Below are positions 34,496-42,827 of a stretch of DNA of 64,000 bases, one piece after another. How positions within the stretch are numbered: position 1 is the first letter of the stretch; every line of letters starts with the position of its first letter. The position numbers and the translations under genes were made by a program. The stretch covers positions 73,938 to 137,937 of the forward strand of contig JAWKOL010000020.1 of NCBI GenBank assembly GCA_041391225.1, in the 5' to 3' direction. The notes under the pieces were generated by a model that worked only from the letters and a program-made list of their open reading frames with translations, had not been told where the DNA came from and made no database searches. This DNA comes from RI-153 sp041391225. GTDB taxonomy: Bacteria; Chloroflexota; Anaerolineae; Caldilineales; Caldilineaceae.

Positions 34496-36196
34496 ATGAA
34501 AGATCGCACACTCCAACTCATCTCCCCCATCCTGCTCCTGGTGATCTGGGAAATTGCAGCCCGTGTCGGCGTGATCGACACGCGCTTTTTCCCCGCGCCC
34601 ACGGAGATCTTCGGGCGGCTGGCCGAGTTGCTCGAAGACGGTACCCTGCTCGCCGCCACGGTGATCACCCTGCGCCGTGTGTTCATCGGCTTTGCGCTGG
34701 CCATGATCCCCGGCGTGCTGATCGGCGTAATCATGGGGATCAGCCGCGCCACGCGTTTGGCGCTGGGGCCGCTCGTGTCCGCGCTCTACCCGGTGCCAAA
34801 GATCGCGCTGGTGCCGGCGGTGCTGCTCATCTTCGGCCTGGGCGAGGACAGCTACTACGCCATCACCTTCATCTCGGTCTTCTTTTTGGTGGCGCTGAAC
34901 ACCGTTGCGGGCGTGCTCAACCTGGAAGAGAAATACTTCGATATCGCCCGCAACAACGGCGCCGGCCCCTGGGACATCCTGTGGACGGTGGCAATCCCCG
35001 GCGCGTTGCCCAGCATCTTCACGGGGATCAACCTGGGGCTGGGTTTCGCGCTCACCGTGGTGGTGGGGACGGAGTTACTGGTGCCGATGGGCGGCCTGGG
35101 CGCGTTGATGTGGCAGAGCTACCAGATCTACGACATCGCCACGCTCTACGCCGGGCTGATCGTGGTGGCGCTGCTGGGTTGGGCCTTCAGCGTAGCCGTG
35201 GCCGAAGTGGAAGGTCAACTGATCCCCTGGCGCGCCGCCGAAGTGCGCCAACGTCGTGCGCCGGCCCGCAGCGCCGACGAAAACGAGCCGCGCATCCGTC
35301 GTTTCCTGCGCACGTGGTGGATGGCCACGCGTCCATTCAGCTTCACCGCCAGCATCACCCCGGTGACGCTCGGCGCGGTCCTCGCTGCCTACGACGGCGC
35401 TTGGAACTGGCTACTCTTTGCCATCACTGTGATCGGCTCGGTGGCGATCCACGCCGGCACCAACCTGATCAACGACTACTACGACTGGCGCAAAGGCACC
35501 GACACCCCCGATTCGCTCGGCCCCAACCGGGCGTTGCAAGAGGGCATGTTGACGCCGCAACAGGTCTTTTGGGGCGGGCTGTTCTGCTTCGCGCTGGGAT
35601 CGGCGCTGGGCCTCTACCTGGTGTGGACGCGCGGGATATTCATCCTCTACCTGGGCGTCTTCAGCGTGCTGGCGGGCTGGTTCTACACGGCGGGGCCTGC
35701 CGCCTTCGCCTACGTGGGGCTGGGTGAGGTGGTGGTCTTCGTGTTCATGGGACCGGTGATGGTGCTGGGCAGCTATTTTGTGATGACCCAGCAGATCGCG
35801 TGGGAAGCGGTGTTGGTCTCCTTGCCCATCGGCTTGATGGTGGCGGCGATCCTGCACGCCAACAACATGCGCGATTTGGACGATGATCTGGAAAAAGGCA
35901 AGCGCACGCTGGCCAACATTCTGGGGCGGCGCAACAGCCAGCGCGAGTACCTGATCCTGGTAGGCGGCAGTTATGTGCTACTGGCTACGCTCTTCCTCAT
36001 CGACGTGACGCTGTGGCCGATCTTGTTACCGCTGCTCACGCTGCCCGCCGCACTCAAACTCCTGCGCACCGCCACATCGACCAACGCGCCTGCTGTCCTC
36101 AACCGCGTGGTGCGGGGGACGGCGCAACTGCACCAGCGCTTCGGCTGGCTCATGATCCTCGGCTTCATCTTCGCCATCGCCACGCAGATCAGCTGA
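34496..36196 (+). CDS. ABC permease fused to MenA/UbiA-type prenyltransferase
   Basis: A 566-residue single open frame with two complete domains. Residues 1 to about 245 are a NitT/TauT-type permease with several helices and the cytoplasmic EAA-like loop ARNNGAGPWDILWTVAIPGALP. After a charged linker of about 30 residues (ending near residue 270), residues 270-566 form a UbiA-family prenyltransferase. It has both Asp-rich motifs: NDYYDWRKGTD at 326-336 and RDLDDDLEKGKRTLA around 459-473. The second motif, with GKRTL, is that of MenA (1,4-dihydroxy-2-naphthoate prenyltransferase) rather than UbiA. The MATRPFS Met276 could be an internal start but lacks a ribosome site. The partner binding protein and ATPase are the two preceding genes. 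The fusion suggests import coupled to prenylation of a quinone precursor. Confidence 0.85.
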   Translation: MKDRTLQLISPILLLVIWEIAARVGVIDTRFFPAPTEIFGRLAELLEDGTLLAATVITLRRVFIGFALAMIPGVLIGVIMGISRATRLALGPLVSALYPVPKIALVPAVLLIFGLGEDSYYAITFISVFFLVALNTVAGVLNLEEKYFDIARNNGAGPWDILWTVAIPGALPSIFTGINLGLGFALTVVVGTELLVPMGGLGALMWQSYQIYDIATLYAGLIVVALLGWAFSVAVAEVEGQLIPWRAAEVRQRRAPARSADENEPRIRRFLRTWWMATRPFSFTASITPVTLGAVLAAYDGAWNWLLFAITVIGSVAIHAGTNLINDYYDWRKGTDTPDSLGPNRALQEGMLTPQQVFWGGLFCFALGSALGLYLVWTRGIFILYLGVFSVLAGWFYTAGPAAFAYVGLGEVVVFVFMGPVMVLGSYFVMTQQIAWEAVLVSLPIGLMVAAILHANNMRDLDDDLEKGKRTLANILGRRNSQREYLILVGGSYVLLATLFLIDVTLWPILLPLLTLPAALKLLRTATSTNAPAVLNRVVRGTAQLHQRFGWLMILGFIFAIATQIS

Positions 36197-36198
36197 CG

Positions 36199-36390
36199 CA
36201 GGAGGGAGAGGGACACGGATTTCATGATTATCAATAGGCGTTAAGATAAGCTTCGTAGACACAAGTGCCGGGGACTTATCGCCGCAGCGAGGCGGGACAT
36301 TCACTCCTGGCAACACGTCCAACGTGAAGTCCCCGGCACTTTCGCTGGTCCTTATCTTAACGCCTATGCCTCTCCCTCCTCTCCCTCCTG
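36199..36390. repeat. Palindrome carrying a nested 79-nt-core element
   Basis: Outer arms CAGGAGGGAGAGG (36199-36211) and CCTCTCCCTCCTG (36378-36390) are exact complements. They run inward into ACACGGATTT and outward on the right into AATCCTGCAAATCCGCGTCC, the family seen at 1631. Copy 3 of the 79-nt-core element sits between them. The 36197-36516 gap holds this, a promoter and nothing else. Confidence 0.75.
36234..36367. repeat. 79-nt-core palindromic element, copy 3
   Basis: The core 36263-36341 has the same perfect 15-bp inverted repeat AAGTGCCGGGGACTT / AAGTCCCCGGCACTT. Its outer 17-bp arms, ATAGGCGTTAAGATAAG and the exact complement at 36351-36367, are unrelated in sequence to those of copies 1 and 2. 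Confidence 0.9.
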
Positions 36391-36440
36391 AAAATCCTGC
36401 AAATCCGCGTCCAAATCTCCGCTGCTCCTCCGCGTAACAG

Positions 36441-36469
36441 TTGACGCCGTCCGCGTTTCACTTTAGGAT
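36441..36469 (+). promoter_or_regulatory. Candidate promoter of the unknown gene and mscS
   Basis: TTGACG (36441-36446), 17-nt spacer, TAGGAT (36464-36469), about 48 nt upstream of the predicted TTG start. The same -35/-10 wording recurs at 38684-38712. Confidence 0.6.
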
Positions 36470-36516
36470 GGGGCCAGCCGACGTTCTTTTCAACCAACTT
36501 ACCCCTCGGTGTCATC

Positions 36517-37758
36517 TTGACCGAAGAAAAGCAGCAGATCTGGGAATTCGTCCCACTCACCAAGTTCACATTGCCGTCGTCGACCACGACCGAGGCGTTG
36601 CGCCTCAACGTGGTGGACATGTGGCGGCAGTTCCGGCAGCGCCTGCGTCAGCGCTCGGACGAGGACGACGAAGCCTTCGCCGATCTCGATCTCCACTCTG
36701 CGCCGGATCACCTGCTCAACTGGATGGCCCCCGAACCCGACTGGGCGGCCCAGGGTGGGGAGAGCCTGCACGCTCTGCTCCAACCCTGGCTCGACGCTGA
36801 TCCAGAAGAGGCCGGTGTCCGCACGTTGGTCTGCCCACCGCCTGCCGTCTGTCGGCCCATGCTCATCGAGTGGACGCGCGCCCATGACCTCGTCCTCGTG
36901 GACCCGCCGACGCCGCAGCAGATCTTGCAGGCCGACGAACGCTGGTTCGATCAGTGGCCACTCGACCGCAGCGTGCGCATTGTTTTGCCCCGCCTCGAAC
37001 GCTGTTTCTTACGGCATCACAACGGCACGACGTTGTTGCGCCTGCTACTGGAACGGCTGTGGGAGACGCGCCCGCCCGTGGTCGTCCTTTCGGAAAGTTG
37101 GGCCTGGGCATTCCTGAACCGAACCCTGCATGTCGATTCGGTCTTCACCCATCCTGTCACCATTGCCGCATTCGACGAAGATCGGCTGGCCCATTGGCTA
37201 CGCCGGAATGCGGCGCAGAGCAGCCGACAGTTCGTCTTTCGCCAGTCGAACAACGGGCGCGCCGTCGTCGATGCCAAAGAAACCCCGCCAGAACACGACG
37301 ACAAGAACGAGGATCGCAAGCGTTCGTCGTTCCTCAGCGATCTGGCAACCCGCAGCCGTGGCAACCCGGGCGTCGCCTGGCGGATCTGGCGTCATAGCCT
37401 GCAAGTGTCCGCCGACGACGAGATCGACAAGAAAGCCGAAGAAAGCGCCGAAGAGGACAGCGGACTCACGATCTGGGTGCGCCCGTGGGCCAAGTTGACG
37501 CTGCCCCAGTTGCCGCCGGATGCGGGCAAGATCGAGGCGTTCCTGCTGCACGCGCTCCTGATCCACGGTGGTATGGACGACCACTTGTTGGTACAACTCT
37601 TACCATTTTCGTCGACCGACGTGGCACATGGTCTGCAAAGGTTGAACCGAGCAGAACTGATCGAGCGTAACGACGACGGCTGGCAGATTCAGGCATTGGG
37701 TTACCCAACGGTTCGTTCCTTCCTCAACCAGGAAGGCTTTCCGCTGGATGGGCTTTAG
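36517..37758 (+). CDS. Unknown protein paired with MscS, possibly degenerate ATPase with winged-helix end
   Basis: A 413-residue protein with no signal peptide or membrane helix. The central part (RSVRIVLPRLERCFLRHHNGTTLLRLLLERL, then PPVVVLSESWAWAFLNRTL, and AAFDEDRLAHWLRR) resembles the Walker B to lid region of an AAA/STAND-like ATPase. No Walker A is visible. A low-complexity charged stretch (EHDDKNEDRKRSS) precedes a RSRGNPGVAWRIWRHSL block. The C-terminus (ALLIHGGMDDHLLVQLL to LIERNDDGWQIQ) looks like a winged helix. TTG start assumed; no good ribosome site. The mscS gene starts 24 nt downstream, so a shared operon and function are likely. Confidence 0.6.
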   Translation: MTEEKQQIWEFVPLTKFTLPSSTTTEALRLNVVDMWRQFRQRLRQRSDEDDEAFADLDLHSAPDHLLNWMAPEPDWAAQGGESLHALLQPWLDADPEEAGVRTLVCPPPAVCRPMLIEWTRAHDLVLVDPPTPQQILQADERWFDQWPLDRSVRIVLPRLERCFLRHHNGTTLLRLLLERLWETRPPVVVLSESWAWAFLNRTLHVDSVFTHPVTIAAFDEDRLAHWLRRNAAQSSRQFVFRQSNNGRAVVDAKETPPEHDDKNEDRKRSSFLSDLATRSRGNPGVAWRIWRHSLQVSADDEIDKKAEESAEEDSGLTIWVRPWAKLTLPQLPPDAGKIEAFLLHALLIHGGMDDHLLVQLLPFSSTDVAHGLQRLNRAELIERNDDGWQIQALGYPTVRSFLNQEGFPLDGL

Positions 37759-37782
37759 CATCACAAGGAGATTCACAGCCGC

Positions 37783-38577
37783 ATGGATATCTTCCGCGAT
37801 CCATCGGAAATTCAATGGTGGGAGATCGGCGCTGCACTGGCGCTGGGCTGGTTGATCGTCTCAGCGACACAGTGGCTGGTCCCCCGTGTCGCGCGGCAAC
37901 TGCCCAACCGTTTCCGCCTGCGCCTACTGCCGATTGCGCCGATTGTGCGCATGATCGTGCTGCTCGTTGTGGTCACATTCGTCGTGCTGGCATTGATCGA
38001 ACCGACCGCGCCCAATCTCATCACCGCGCTGAGCGCGGTGGGCGTGGCCCTCGGTTTCGCCTTCAAAGACTACGTCAGCAGCATCATCGCGGGGATCGTG
38101 GCGCTCTACGAACGCCCCTACCAGCCCGGCGACTGGGTGAAAATCGGCAGCGACTACGGCATGATCACGTCGATGGGCCTGCGCTCCATCAAGATCCAAA
38201 CGCCCGACGACAACACCGTCACCATTCCCCACGCCAAGATGTGGAACGAGAACATCTCCAACGCCAACGCCGGCAACCGCGAACACATGACCGTGGCCGA
38301 GTTCTTCCTCGAACCCGATCACGACGCCGATCTGGTTCGCCAAACGCTGTGGAATGTGGGGATTAGCAGCCCGTACACCCAATACGAACGCGCCGTCGTC
38401 GTCATCGTCTTGGAGAAACCGTGGGGCACCCAATACCGCCTCAAAGCCTACCCCATTGACGGCCGCGACGAATTCCTCTACCTCAGCGATCTGACAGTCA
38501 GGGGCAAGGCGGCGTTGAAAGAACTCGGCGTGAAACAGGTGGCGATGCCGATCCCGCCGTCGATGGGGGCAGAATAG
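37783..38577 (+). CDS. mscS: MscS-family mechanosensitive channel
   Basis: A 264-residue small-conductance mechanosensitive channel that opens on osmotic downshock. The N-terminal helix (IGAALALGWLIVSATQWLV) and a second helix precede the pore helix LITALSAVGVALGFAFKDYVSSIIAGI. The beta domain follows with YERPYQPGDWVKIGSDYGMITSMGLRSIKIQTPDDNTVTIPHAKM, a standard MscS block. An AAGGAG ribosome site lies upstream of the ATG. The TAG stop is provided by the first bases of a palindromic repeat (38572-38676). Confidence 0.92.
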   Translation: MDIFRDPSEIQWWEIGAALALGWLIVSATQWLVPRVARQLPNRFRLRLLPIAPIVRMIVLLVVVTFVVLALIEPTAPNLITALSAVGVALGFAFKDYVSSIIAGIVALYERPYQPGDWVKIGSDYGMITSMGLRSIKIQTPDDNTVTIPHAKMWNENISNANAGNREHMTVAEFFLEPDHDADLVRQTLWNVGISSPYTQYERAVVVIVLEKPWGTQYRLKAYPIDGRDEFLYLSDLTVRGKAALKELGVKQVAMPIPPSMGAE

Positions 38578-38676
38578 AACGCGGATTGAGCGGATTAGGC
38601 GGATCGAGGCGGATTCCCTGAAGATTCTGAAAAATCCATTTCGATCCGCTCAATCCGCCCGATCCGCGTTCTATTC
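38572..38676. repeat. Palindrome of the ATAGAACGCGGATTGAGC family, overlapping the mscS stop
   Basis: The 15-bp ends GAATAGAACGCGGAT and ATCCGCGTTCTATTC are exact complements. Inward, the arms hold GAGCGGATT/GGCGGAT units and TCCGCTCAATCCGCC. The mscS TAG (38575-38577) is within the left end. A second member with the same ends is at 48175-48260. Confidence 0.85.
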
Positions 38677-38683
38677 TCGGTGA

Positions 38684-38712
38684 TTGACAGCATCGTTGTC
38701 GCGCTGTAGGAT
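38684..38712 (+). promoter_or_regulatory. Candidate promoter of the radical SAM operon
   Basis: Perfect TTGACA (38684-38689), 17-nt spacer, TAGGAT (38707-38712), 40 nt upstream of the ATG at 38752. Likely drives the three radical SAM genes. Confidence 0.65.
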
Positions 38713-38751
38713 CGCTACAATCGTGATCGTCCCTACACATTGGAGCCGACG

Positions 38752-40106
38752 ATGCCTGCATCGAACCCGAACCCGCTGCGCGTTCTGCTCATCTCCCCGC
38801 GCGACCGCTCTACCGTCACCGCGGCGGCACGTGGAGCAAGTCGCTGCGCTACGCGCCGCTGACGTTGACCACGCTGGCTGCGCTCGTTCCCCCCGAACTC
38901 AACGCCGAAGTCGTCCTCGTGGACGAGGGCATCGCCGATGTGGATCTCGACGCCGACGCCGATCTGGTCGGCATCAGCCTCATCACCGGCACTGCGCCCC
39001 GCTCCTACGAACTGGCCGACCACTTCCGCGCACGGAACATCCCCGTGGTGCTGGGTGGTGTGCATGTGACACTCATGCCCGACGAAGCCCAACAGCACGC
39101 CGACGCCATCGTCACCGGCTACGCCGAGGACACCTGGCCCGAACTCCTGCGCGACTTCGTGGCCGGCAACATGCGTCCGCGCTACGATCAGGCGCCGGGG
39201 CTGAGTCTGGCCAACCGTCCTTTTCCGCGACGCGATCTGCTGGGCGCGGACAACTTCGTCGTCGCCCACACCATCGAAGCCACGCGTGGCTGCATTCACC
39301 AATGCGAATTTTGCGTCGTCCCCAGTGCGTGGGGGCGTCCCATCCAGCATCCCGTGGCCGACGTCGTCGCCGACATCCAGCAGATGGGGGCCAAGCGGCT
39401 GATCTTCCTCGATCTCAACCTGATCTCCGACATGGACTACGCCCGCGAACTCTTCACCGCGCTGATCCCACTCAACATCCAATGGGGCGGGCTGACCACG
39501 ACGATCATCACAATGGACGACGATCTGCTCAACTTGGCGGCGCGCAGTGGCTGCAAAGGGCTGCTGCTGGGCTTCGAGACGCTGTCGGCCAGCGCGCGGG
39601 CCGAGACGAAAAAGCAGTTCAACCAGCGCCAAGACTACAAAGACGTGATGCGGCGGCTGCACGCCCACGGCATCGGCGTGCAAGGTTGCTTCGTCTTCGG
39701 TTTCGACAACCACAACCAAGACGTCTTCGCCGAGACCGTCGAGTTCGTGATGGACGCCAACATCGATCTGCCGCGCTACGCCATTCTCACGCCCTTCCCC
39801 GGCACGCCGCTCTTCGACAAACTCAGCGCCGCCGGGCGCATCCTCACCGAGGATTGGACGCTCTACGACGGTCAGCACGTGGTCTACCAGCCCACCAACC
39901 TCACCCCCGACGCGCTCTGGCACGGCACCGAATGGGCCTGGAAGAAGACCTACTCCTACCCGTCCATTGCCAAGCGCCTGCTCGCCGCCCGCCCCTGGAG
40001 CGGACGCAAAATGCTGCCCCTGTCCCTGGCCGGCAACCTGGGCTACCGCTTCTACGCGCACAATCTGCACAAATACTACACGTGCGATTGGCAACTTGCT
40101 GCGTGA
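38752..40106 (+). CDS. B12-binding-domain radical SAM protein 1, one frameshift
   Basis: ATG 38752 gives NPLRVLLISPRDRYR. After a frame break near 38805, a Rossmann-like cobalamin-binding region follows: LRYAPLTLTTLAALVPPELN, LVGISLITGTAPRSYELA, VPVVLGGVHVTLMPDEA-type blocks. The radical SAM core has GCIHQCEFC (CxxxCxxC 4Fe-4S motif), then LIFLDLNLISDMDYA, GLLLGFETLS and GCFVFGFD. No DxHxxG cobalamin motif is seen. The C-terminus has helical WHGTEWAWKKTYSYPSIAKRLL. The reaction is unknown; such enzymes do methylations, ring formations or C-C couplings in lipid, cofactor and natural-product pathways. Confidence 0.8.
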
Positions 40107-40128
40107 ATTTACGCCCAAAGGTTTCCTC

Positions 40129-41439
40129 TTGAAGATCACCTTCATCCGCCCCAACATGATGCCCGTGCGCGGCGCCGACGCCATGGAACCGCTGGTCTTT
40201 GCCATCCTGGCCGGGCTGACGCCGCCGCACGTGGACACCGTCCTCTACGACGACCGCATCGAGCCGATCCCCGTAGACGAGCCGACGGATCTGGTCGCCA
40301 TCACCGTGGAGACGTACACGGCGCGGCGGGCGTATGCGATAGCGGACGCCTACCGGCGGCGCGGTGTCCCCGTGGTGATGGGGGGCTATCACCCTACATT
40401 TTTGCCGGAGGAAGCGCTGGATCATGCCGATGCCGTGGTTGTTGGCGACTCGGAAGGAATTTGGCGCGATCTCGTTAAAGATGCAGAACGAGGTCGCCTC
40501 CAGCGCATCTACCGCCAGGCAGACTATCCAGATCTGGCCGGTTTCGCCGCGGATCGCAGCATTTTTCGTGGCAAACGTTATGCGCCCGCGGCTTTGGTGC
40601 AGTATGGCCGCGGCTGCCGTTTCGCCTGCGAGTTCTGCTCGATCCACGCTTTCTACGGCAGCAACTTGCGCCAGCGCCCCGTGGACGAAGTGGTGGAAGA
40701 GATCCGATCCACCGGCAAGAAGCACATCTTCCTCGTCGACGACAACATCTTCGTCGACGTCCCCCGCGCCAAGGAACTCTTCGAGGCGCTGATCCCGTTG
40801 AAGATCCGCTGGTCGTGCCAGGTGAGCATCGACGTCACCCGCGACGCCGAGTTGATGGATCTACTGCGGCGTAGCGGCTGCACCACCGCCGTGGTCGGCT
40901 TCGAATCGCTCAACGAAGACAACCTGCGCCACATGAAAAAACACTGGAATGTGAAACACCAGGACTACGCCACCTCCGTGCGTATCTTGCAAGAACACGG
41001 CGTGATGATCTACGGATCGTTCGTCTTCGGCTACGACGGCGACAGCGTCGACTCGTTCCAACGCACGCTCGATTTCACCGTCCAAAACAAGTTCTACACC
41101 GCCAACTTCAACCCGCTCACACCCATGCCCGGCGCCGCGCTCTACGACCGCCTCGCCGCCGAGGACCGTCTGCTCTACGACCGCTGGTGGCTCGATGATC
41201 GCTTCCGCTACGGTGAGGCCGTCTTCCGCCCCCGCGGCATGAGCGCCGAGGAACTGACCGACGGCTGTCTCCGCATCCGCAAAGCGTTCCACAGCACCCG
41301 CGCCATCCTGCATCGCGGCGCAGATCTGCGCACCAACGCCCGCGATCCCTACCGTTTGGGGCTGCATCTGGCCTCCAACTTCGTGAGCAAGTGGATGATC
41401 GACAAAAAGCAGGGCCGTCCGCTAGGGGCGACTTCCTGA
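40129..41439 (+). CDS. B12-binding-domain radical SAM protein 2
   Basis: A 436-residue intact protein from TTG 40129 (AAAGG upstream). The cobalamin-like domain includes LAGLTPPHVDTVLYDDRIEPI, DLVAITVETYTARRAYAIA and VPVVMGGYHPTFLPEEAL. The radical SAM motif is CRFACEFC at about residue 165, followed by HIFLVDDNIFVD, GCTTAVVGFESLNEDNL and MIYGSFVFGYDGD. The C-terminal helical part has SAEELTDGCLRIRKAFHSTRAIL. It is closer to the next protein than to the previous one. Gap of 22 nt from gene 1 and 10 nt to gene 3. Substrate unknown. Confidence 0.85.
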   Translation: MKITFIRPNMMPVRGADAMEPLVFAILAGLTPPHVDTVLYDDRIEPIPVDEPTDLVAITVETYTARRAYAIADAYRRRGVPVVMGGYHPTFLPEEALDHADAVVVGDSEGIWRDLVKDAERGRLQRIYRQADYPDLAGFAADRSIFRGKRYAPAALVQYGRGCRFACEFCSIHAFYGSNLRQRPVDEVVEEIRSTGKKHIFLVDDNIFVDVPRAKELFEALIPLKIRWSCQVSIDVTRDAELMDLLRRSGCTTAVVGFESLNEDNLRHMKKHWNVKHQDYATSVRILQEHGVMIYGSFVFGYDGDSVDSFQRTLDFTVQNKFYTANFNPLTPMPGAALYDRLAAEDRLLYDRWWLDDRFRYGEAVFRPRGMSAEELTDGCLRIRKAFHSTRAILHRGADLRTNARDPYRLGLHLASNFVSKWMIDKKQGRPLGATS

Positions 41440-41449
41440 AAGGACTACC

Positions 41450-42784
41450 ATGCACCTCACCCTGATCAAACCCAACATCGGCCGCATGGAGCACAGCCTC
41501 TACGTGGACGAAGGACGCATGGAGCCGCTGCAATTGGGCGTCCTCGCCGCGCTGACGCCGCCCAATGTGGACGTGACCCTGTGGGACGACCGGCTGGAGT
41601 CGATCCCCTACGACGCGCCAACCGATCTCGTCGCCATTACCGTGGAGACGTACACGGCGCGGCGCGCCTACGAAATCGCGGGCGAGTACCGGGCGCGCGG
41701 CGTGCCTGTGATCATGGGCGGCATGCAGCCCACGCTGATCCCCGAAGAAGTGACGCCCCACGCCGATGCCATCTTCATCGGCGACGCCGAGACCAAGTGG
41801 CTGGGCGTGCTGGATGACTTCCGCCGCGGCGCGCTGAAGCCTGTCTACGATGCGCCGGTGGGTGTGGCGCATCCGGGCGTCTTTACACAGCGCGACATTT
41901 TCAAAGGCAAGGGCTACCTGCCCATCTCGCTGATGCAGTTCAGCCGTGGTTGCCGCTTCGCCTGTAACTTCTGCGCCGTGAGTACCTACTTCGACAAAGG
42001 ACACTACACACGTCGCGTCGAAGAGGTGGTGGCCGAGATCGAGGCGCGTGATCGCAATCAGATCATCTTCTTCGTAGACGACAACATCCTCTCCAACTTC
42101 GCCGCGGCCAAGGAACTCTTCCGCGCCTTGATCCCGCTCAAGGTCCACTGGGTGAGCCAGGGCAGCATCGACATGACCCAGGATCGCGAGTTGATGGATC
42201 TGATGGTGCGCAGTGGTTGCATCGGCATGGTGGTAGGCTTCGAATCGATCAGCAAAGACAGCCTGCGCTGGATGCGCAAATCGCCCAACTTCGTGGGCGG
42301 TTTCGACGGCTACAAACAGCAGATCGAGGTGATCCGCGACTACGGCGTGCAGTTGTGGGCCGCCTTCACCCTGGGCCACGACCACGACACCGTGGAATCG
42401 ATCCAAGAGACGTTGGATTGGGCGATGGAGAATCGCTTCCCGCTGGCCGCCTTCAACATCCTCGTCCCCTACCCCAAGACGCCGCTCTATCAACGTTTGC
42501 AGGCAGAGGATCGCCTGCTCTACGACGGCAAATGGTGGCTGCATCCCGAATACCGCTTCAACTATGCCGCCTTCCGCCCCCAAAACATGACACCCGACGA
42601 GCTGACCGAAGCGTGCTGGCAGGCGCGATCCACGTACAACAGCCTGGGCTTCCTGATCCGGCGCATCTTCGACCTCAAAACCAACATGCGCACGCTCTAC
42701 AAACTGGGCGTCTACCTCAAGTACAGCCCGATCTTCCGCAAAGAGGTATTCAAGAAACAAGGGATGCGGTTTGGGCTGAGGTGA
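41450..42784 (+). CDS. B12-binding-domain radical SAM protein 3
   Basis: A 444-residue intact protein, GAAAGGA ribosome site 6 nt before ATG. It is a paralogue of the preceding protein: DLVAITVETYTARRAYEIAGEYRARGVPVIMGG is almost shared. The radical SAM motif is CRFACNFC, then FFVDDNILSNFAAAKELFRALIPL, GCIGMVVGFESISKDSLRWMRKSPNF and FTLGHDHDTVESI. The C-terminus NSLGFLIRRIFDLKTNMRTLYKLGVYLKY is basic and amphipathic and may touch the membrane, which would suit a lipid substrate, but that is only a guess. The stop TGA runs into short GATGAGATGAAGATG repeats. Confidence 0.85.
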   Translation: MHLTLIKPNIGRMEHSLYVDEGRMEPLQLGVLAALTPPNVDVTLWDDRLESIPYDAPTDLVAITVETYTARRAYEIAGEYRARGVPVIMGGMQPTLIPEEVTPHADAIFIGDAETKWLGVLDDFRRGALKPVYDAPVGVAHPGVFTQRDIFKGKGYLPISLMQFSRGCRFACNFCAVSTYFDKGHYTRRVEEVVAEIEARDRNQIIFFVDDNILSNFAAAKELFRALIPLKVHWVSQGSIDMTQDRELMDLMVRSGCIGMVVGFESISKDSLRWMRKSPNFVGGFDGYKQQIEVIRDYGVQLWAAFTLGHDHDTVESIQETLDWAMENRFPLAAFNILVPYPKTPLYQRLQAEDRLLYDGKWWLHPEYRFNYAAFRPQNMTPDELTEACWQARSTYNSLGFLIRRIFDLKTNMRTLYKLGVYLKYSPIFRKEVFKKQGMRFGLR

Positions 42785-42827
42785 GCGATGAGATGAAGAT
42801 GCGATGATGCGAAGATACGAAGAGGTA
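42785..42827. repeat. Short direct repeats between radical SAM gene 3 and higB
   Basis: Degenerate tandem units of GATGAGATGAAGATGCGATG and GATGCGAAGATACGAAG. They resemble a single arm of the intergenic palindromes without its partner, and occupy the place where the N-terminus of the HigB-like toxin should begin. Confidence 0.45.

Noticed and set aside
32305..36196. Thiamin-precursor (ThiXYZ-type) transporter
   Set aside because: The binding protein family fits, but no TPP riboswitch lies upstream and the permease carries a MenA domain, which suggests a different substrate.
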